From Patescibacteria group bacterium (GTDB taxonomy: Bacteria > Patescibacteriota > Gracilibacteria > UBA1369 > PNNO01), in NCBI GenBank assembly GCA_018821175.1, contig JAHJMX010000097.1, forward strand, positions 1-8,861: 8,861 bases of DNA, written 5' to 3'. How positions within the stretch are numbered: the first letter of the stretch is position 1; the number at the start of each line of letters is the position of its first letter. The notes under the pieces are model-generated. The model saw only the letters and a program-made list of their open reading frames with translations, was not told the DNA's origin and ran no database searches. The translations under genes were made by a program, and so were the position numbers. This document shows positions 7,894-8,861 of the stretch, piece after piece.

Positions 7894-8376
7894 AAAACTC
7901 CTCAAGGATAATGCTGATTAAAAGCAACTAAATGCTAAACGTGTACACGTAAAGCAGTAGAAACCCCAAGCCTGGTACCTGGATATAATATGTCTTAAAG
8001 CCAATTATTCACACAAAAGTGCAAATAAAAGACAATTCAACTTAATATATCAAAGTATCAGAAGGTTTCAAAAACTTTTGCCAAAGAGAAATAATAATCA
8101 AACATTCTTCCGGAAAAGAATGATAAAAATTAAATCCCAAAAACAGCAAAAGGAACAGTTGCAACGTCTTTCACAAAGACCGCAAAGCGGCAAGTAAAAG
8201 ACAAAAATCAGACTAACTCATCTTTGAGGAGGAAGGGACTCTCAAATACTTATGACCAATGGAATGGTAAAAGATCATAGCGATTAAGAGGCCCTGCCTC
8301 ATCAAACTTTAGAGTAGAACTGGGCCAAATTGTCAAAATACAGTTTTTATAACATGTATATTATAACATAGTCTGA
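7894..8376 (+). ncRNA. candidate structured RNA, family unknown (pseudoknotted, A-rich)
   Basis: This gene-free stretch is very A-rich on the plus strand, as unpaired parts of structured RNAs often are in AT-rich genomes. Local hairpins include a stem at 7933-7956 with arms TGCT/AGCA and ACGT/ACGT flanking an AA/AA internal loop, CATTCTT-CCGGAA-AAGAATG (8103-8122), CCGC-AAA-GCGG (8180-8190), GTCTTT (8166-8171) with AAAGAC (8175-8180 or 8197-8202), and GGGACTCT/AGAGGCCC (8235-8242/8287-8294, one mismatch). Two long-range helices interlock: CTCCTCAAGG (7898-7907) with CTTTGAGGAG (8222-8231), and TCAGACTA (8208-8215) with TAGTCTGA (8369-8376). The first contains a G-U pair only when read as plus-strand RNA. 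TATAAA (7882-7887) is a possible -10 box. I found no RNase P, tmRNA, SRP or 6S signatures. The order of the helices and the CAGACTAA and ACATAGTC segments recall the P3/P7 core of group I introns, but no exons or P1 were recognised. A minus-strand RNA or UTR is the alternative. Confidence 0.3.
8308..8336 (-). promoter_or_regulatory. possible minus-strand promoter inside the gene-free region
   Basis: On the minus strand a perfect TTGACA (8336-8331) is followed after 17 nt by TCTAAA (8313-8308, 4 of 6). Transcription would begin near 8301 and run toward the helicase gene. It may act in tandem with the stronger promoter at 8360-8388, or be chance in AT-rich sequence. Confidence 0.25.
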
Positions 8377-8388
8377 CGGATGAATCAA
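8360..8388 (-). promoter_or_regulatory. strong-looking minus-strand promoter
   Basis: Read on the minus strand, TTGATT (8388-8383, 4 of 6) is followed after 17 nt by a perfect TATAAT (8365-8360) with the extended TG element at 8368-8367. It lies just beyond the HNH gene stop and points at the helicase gene. Its transcript would start near 8353 and carry a leader of about 520 nt before 7831. A direct repeat TTATAACAT (8347-8355 and 8361-8369, plus strand) creates a second TATAAA-like box. Confidence 0.45.
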
Positions 8389-8425
8389 GCCCGGCGAAAA
8401 AGGCTATTATATAGTAACAAGACAT

Positions 8426-8861
8426 TTAGAGCACCGCGGGATGGCAATGAACCTCTATGGCTGTTTGCGGTTTCCAGAGTAAGTCAGTCCTTGCCATTGC
8501 AAATTTCTGTTCGATAAGCTGATGAGTTTTCGGATTCCATTCCGGCGGCTCAAGTCCATTATGAACAAGTTCGTGATGCGCTTTGCACAGGCGTTTTAAG
8601 TTATTGTGATTTGGGTTTAGCGCGAACCTTTCCGGATGATGAGTAACTTGTGCTGGTTTGTCGCATCCCGGAAATTGACATTTTTCAGGGAATTCTTGTC
8701 TTGCCGCAATAGGCACATATCGTGTAATTTTCTTCGCCGGCCTCGTCTTTCGCACTTTCTTCTTCGGTTTTACGACTTTTTCAAGCAACGCTTTTATCAC
8801 ATCATTCCACTCGATTTTCTCTCCACCCATGTCATTTTTGAATTTTCGCAATTTGTCAACC
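8426..8861 (-). CDS. HNH endonuclease domain protein (N-terminus beyond window)
   Basis: This is the C-terminal portion of a small HNH (His-Asn-His) nuclease that would cleave DNA using a metal ion. A TTG at 8851 would give 141 residues and an ATG at 8830 would give 134, but the frame stays open to the window edge and neither start has an SD, so the gene probably begins outside. Numbered from the TTG, a Lys/Arg-rich segment (26-43) precedes the HNH fold: Cys58-x4-Cys63, His71-His72, Asn83-Asn84-Leu85, and LCKAHHELVH (88-97) with Cys89, His92, His93 and His97. The cysteines and histidines look like a zinc-stabilised HNH knuckle. The layout, helical segment then basic linker then RYVP and HNH, resembles widespread HNH proteins of mobile or repeat-like families. 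Target and role are unknown. Its G+C content is visibly higher than that of the genes to the left, which may mark separate origin. Confidence 0.8.
   Translation of the reverse strand, partial: VDKLRKFKNDMGGEKIEWNDVIKALLEKVVKPKKKVRKTRPAKKITRYVPIAARQEFPEKCQFPGCDKPAQVTHHPERFALNPNHNNLKRLCKAHHELVHNGLEPPEWNPKTHQLIEQKFAMARTDLLWKPQTAIEVHCHPAVL

Noticed and set aside
8213..8278. 21-residue minus-strand ORF in the gene-free region
   Set aside because: It lacks an SD and resembles no protein I know; short frames like this are expected by chance.
8225..8287. Plus-strand SD-like GAGGAGGAAGGG with an ATG at 8252
   Set aside because: The spacing of about 15 nt or more to the ATG is too long and the frame ends after 11 codons; the purine run is better explained by base pairing.
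8388..8406. Terminator after the HNH gene
   Set aside because: Only a 4-bp AGCC/GGCT stem with a large loop and no proper T-run on the minus strand.
7898..8425. RNase P RNA, tmRNA, SRP RNA or 6S RNA
   Set aside because: On neither strand did I find GAGGAAAGTCC with ACAGAA (RNase P), a tRNA-like end with TTCGA and CCA or a tag frame ending in Ala-Ala (tmRNA), or the SRP GGAAGCAGC core.
1..8861. CRISPR array, tRNA, rRNA or insertion sequence
   Set aside because: No regularly spaced repeats, cloverleaf, rRNA signature or transposase with terminal repeats was seen on either strand.

Overview
The window looks like chromosomal sequence from a low-G+C bacterium. The three complete genes all read through with the ordinary stop codons and end in TAA, so there is no sign of UGA recoding. 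None of them has a convincing Shine-Dalgarno (SD) sequence. The gene content is a ClpC chaperone, a four-domain ribosomal protein S1 with an acidic tail, and one large protein joining a UvrD-type helicase to a RecB-type nuclease. Together with the AT-rich, leaderless or weak-SD style, this would fit a Patescibacteria/CPR-type genome. That is an inference from gene style and I could not test it by phylogeny.

Layout. Positions 1-268 hold the 3' end of an unrecognised plus-strand gene. At 285-325 a good -35/-10 pair overlaps an inverted repeat with the CIRCE layout (HrcA operator). This makes the next gene, clpC (460-3066, +), a probable HrcA-controlled heat-shock gene, with a second possible promoter at 422-429. 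The 144-nt gap that follows can fold into several competing helices, one of them directly against the start codon of the S1 gene (3211-4428, +), which suggests translational control of S1. A 12-bp hairpin with T-runs on both sides (4456-4489) separates S1 from the convergent helicase-nuclease gene (4499-7831, -).

Upstream of the helicase gene, 7832-8425 contains no ORF of normal size. It is strongly A-rich on the plus strand and dense in inverted repeats. Two long-range complementary pairs interlock there as a pseudoknot. I read it as a candidate structured RNA of unknown family, possibly related to a group I intron core, although a promoter and a 15-codon leader ORF on the minus strand offer a competing reading. 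The right edge (8426-8861, -) holds the C-terminal part of an HNH endonuclease whose base composition is visibly more G+C-rich than its neighbours.

Functionally the left half concerns protein quality control and translation, and the right half DNA repair or processing and possibly mobile DNA. No CRISPR array, tRNA, rRNA or insertion sequence was seen. The most interesting parts are the 7894-8376 region, the structured S1 leader, and the CIRCE-type operator in front of clpC.
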